A DNA stretch of 6,396 bases from CAZUNO01 sp964621445 [NCBI: Candidatus Hadarchaeota archaeon] (GTDB lineage: Archaea > CAYQAE01 > CAYVLA01), in assembly GCA_964621445.1 (NCBI GenBank), contig CAZUNO010000065.1, forward strand, positions 1-6,396, given 5' to 3'. The translations under genes and the position numbers were made by a program. Of this stretch, positions 5,582-6,396 are shown one piece after another. The notes under the pieces are model-generated. The model saw only the letters and a list, made by a program, of their open reading frames with translations. It was not told the DNA's origin and searched no databases. Within the stretch, counting starts at the first letter, position 1. Each line of letters opens with the position of its first letter.

Positions 5582-6275
5582 GAGAGTATTGGTACCTCTA
5601 AAGGTACCGGATGGCATGGTATTGTGTCCGGCTTTAGTTGATATGTTGTCTTCCATGGAGGTTATACTTCTGGGGTTTTGCTTGGTGCCTAAACAGACCG
5701 ACCCGGAACAGGCGAGGGACAGATTTGAGGAGGAATCCAAACAGGCGATGGATGACCTGGAGGATGAACTTAAGAACTCGGGGGCGAAAGTCACCTCTCG
5801 TCTTGTTTTCACCCATAACAGGATGGAGAGCATTGAACGGGTTGCGGATGAGGAGGATTGCCGGGTTCTTTTGATTCCTGGGGAGGAGGAAACTTGTAGC
5901 AGGATACTGGTTCCAATCAGGTCGGAAGATCGCCTGGGGGAGATCGCGGGTGTGGGCTCTGACCTGCTGGAGGACCAAAGGAGAAGTGTTACCCTCTTAT
6001 ATATCGCGGAGGATGAGGACGACGCCAAAAAGGGAGATTCCCTTCTACGGGATGCTAAGGGTAGGATAGAAGAGGAGCTCACGGGGGAAGCTTCAGCCGA
6101 TCTGAAGGTGATAATCTCGGATGATGAGGCCGGCGAGGTGGATGAGGAATCATTGGGCCACGATGTAATGCTCGCGGTGGAGGAAAAGCCGAGTCTGGCC
6201 AAGATGATAAAGGGTGATCTGGAGATAGAAACCGAGAAGTCGAGACAGACCCTGGTGATCCTGAGGAAGGATTAG
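5568..6275 (+). CDS. Tandem universal stress protein (UspA-like), permease-associated
   Basis: From ATG 5568 the product is 235 residues, soluble and very acidic. It has two UspA-like repeats: about 5-104, beginning RRVLVPLKVPDG, and about 112-235, beginning SRILVPIRSED. Both start with the ILVP strand typical of the family. The second ends with QTLVILRK, the usual last strand. Neither repeat shows the GxxGx9GS nucleotide-binding motif, so it probably does not bind ATP in the classical way. In many archaea UspA repeats are fused to the C-terminus of APC permeases or encoded beside them, and here the gene overlaps the permease end by 14 bases, implying a regulatory or accessory role in transport. 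AGGAGAGG (5557-5564) supports ATG 5568 or 5571. Longer in-frame starts from 5490 lie inside the permease and read through its helix 12, so they are rejected. The frame is intact although the permease is not. Confidence 0.75.
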   Translation: MMKNRRVLVPLKVPDGMVLCPALVDMLSSMEVILLGFCLVPKQTDPEQARDRFEEESKQAMDDLEDELKNSGAKVTSRLVFTHNRMESIERVADEEDCRVLLIPGEEETCSRILVPIRSEDRLGEIAGVGSDLLEDQRRSVTLLYIAEDEDDAKKGDSLLRDAKGRIEEELTGEASADLKVIISDDEAGEVDEESLGHDVMLAVEEKPSLAKMIKGDLEIETEKSRQTLVILRKD

Positions 6276-6299
6276 TTTTCGACCTGATAGGGGAAACGG

Positions 6300-6320
6300 A
6301 AGAAAAAAAGAAAGAAAAAA
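6300..6320 (-). terminator. U-rich archaeal-type terminator of the right-edge gene
   Basis: On the minus strand this reads as T runs of 6, 3 and 7 separated by single C bases, starting about 28 bases after the stop of the surface protein gene. Archaeal RNA polymerase terminates at such T-rich tracts without needing a hairpin. The plus-strand UspA-like gene ends at 6275 and converges on this spot, but on that strand the tract is A-rich and would not terminate it. Confidence 0.55.
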
Positions 6321-6348
6321 TTGAAAATATCTCTTTAATGCTCCGTAT

Positions 6349-6396
6349 CTAGTTCCTTCTTTTGAGAAGGCCGATACAGAACAGTGCAGCTATGCT
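6349..6396 (-). CDS. C-terminus of a membrane-anchored surface protein (partial, enters from right edge)
   Basis: The minus strand from 6396 reads SIAALFCIGLLKRRN and then TAG (6351-6349). A hydrophobic stretch ending in a short Lys-Arg-Arg tail is how many archaeal secreted proteins end: a C-terminal anchor, or a PGF-CTERM-like sorting tail processed by an archaeosortase. The diagnostic PGF motif would lie upstream, outside the window, so that class is not shown. One rival minus frame also stays open here but encodes a polar peptide without such a pattern, and the U-rich tract fits a gene ending at this point. Confidence 0.5.
   Translation of the reverse strand, partial: SIAALFCIGLLKRRN

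Noticed and set aside
5555-6202. A 215-codon minus-strand frame, very serine-rich
   Set aside because: It is the mirror of the acidic UspA-like gene: GAG/GAT/GAA-rich codons give serine-rich antisense. No promoter, ribosome site or recognisable domain.

Overview
The window looks archaeal, probably euryarchaeal and possibly Thermoplasmatota (inference). The evidence is: A/T-rich TATA-like boxes at archaeal spacing, one placing transcription directly on a GTG start codon; GGAGG/GGTGA-type ribosome sites; heavy use of AGG arginine codons; a U-rich archaeal-style terminator; and a right-edge reading frame that ends like an archaeal surface protein (hydrophobic stretch, then Lys-Arg-Arg). No rRNA, tRNA, CRISPR array, insertion sequence or phage gene is visible.

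Layout. Bases 1-55 (minus) are the first 18 codons of a secreted protein, with a good promoter and ribosome site. Bases 56-382 are a divergent intergenic region. Then come, all on the plus strand: a small ferritin-like (rubrerythrin-domain) diiron protein (383-850); a uroporphyrinogen decarboxylase-family protein resembling corrinoid methyltransferases but lacking their third zinc ligand (982-1980); and a two-gene unit (2102-4095) of a membrane-anchored extracytoplasmic GATase1-like protein and an unrecognised membrane-anchored partner, overlapping by GTGA. After a G-rich spacer there is an APC-family amino acid permease (4230-5581), overlapped by a tandem universal-stress (UspA-like) protein (5568-6275). 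On the minus strand, the last 15 codons of a surface protein enter from the right edge (6349-6396), followed by a U-rich terminator.

The clearest oddity is the permease. Its homology runs through a complete 12-helix protein of about 450 residues, but the frame is broken twice: by one missing base in a C run near 4502-4504, and by an in-frame TAG at 4886-4888 inside a conserved motif. Most genes here use TAG as their normal stop, which argues against general pyrrolysine decoding. The best reading is a recently inactivated gene, or one or two sequence errors. Its partner UspA-like gene remains open.

Functionally, the permease and UspA-like protein probably form one transport/regulation unit, and the 2102-4095 pair probably acts at the outer face of the membrane. 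The diiron protein fits peroxide or oxygen defence. No functional link joins these units, and I found no convincing new multi-gene defence or metabolic system. The least-described element is the GATase1-like/unknown membrane pair.
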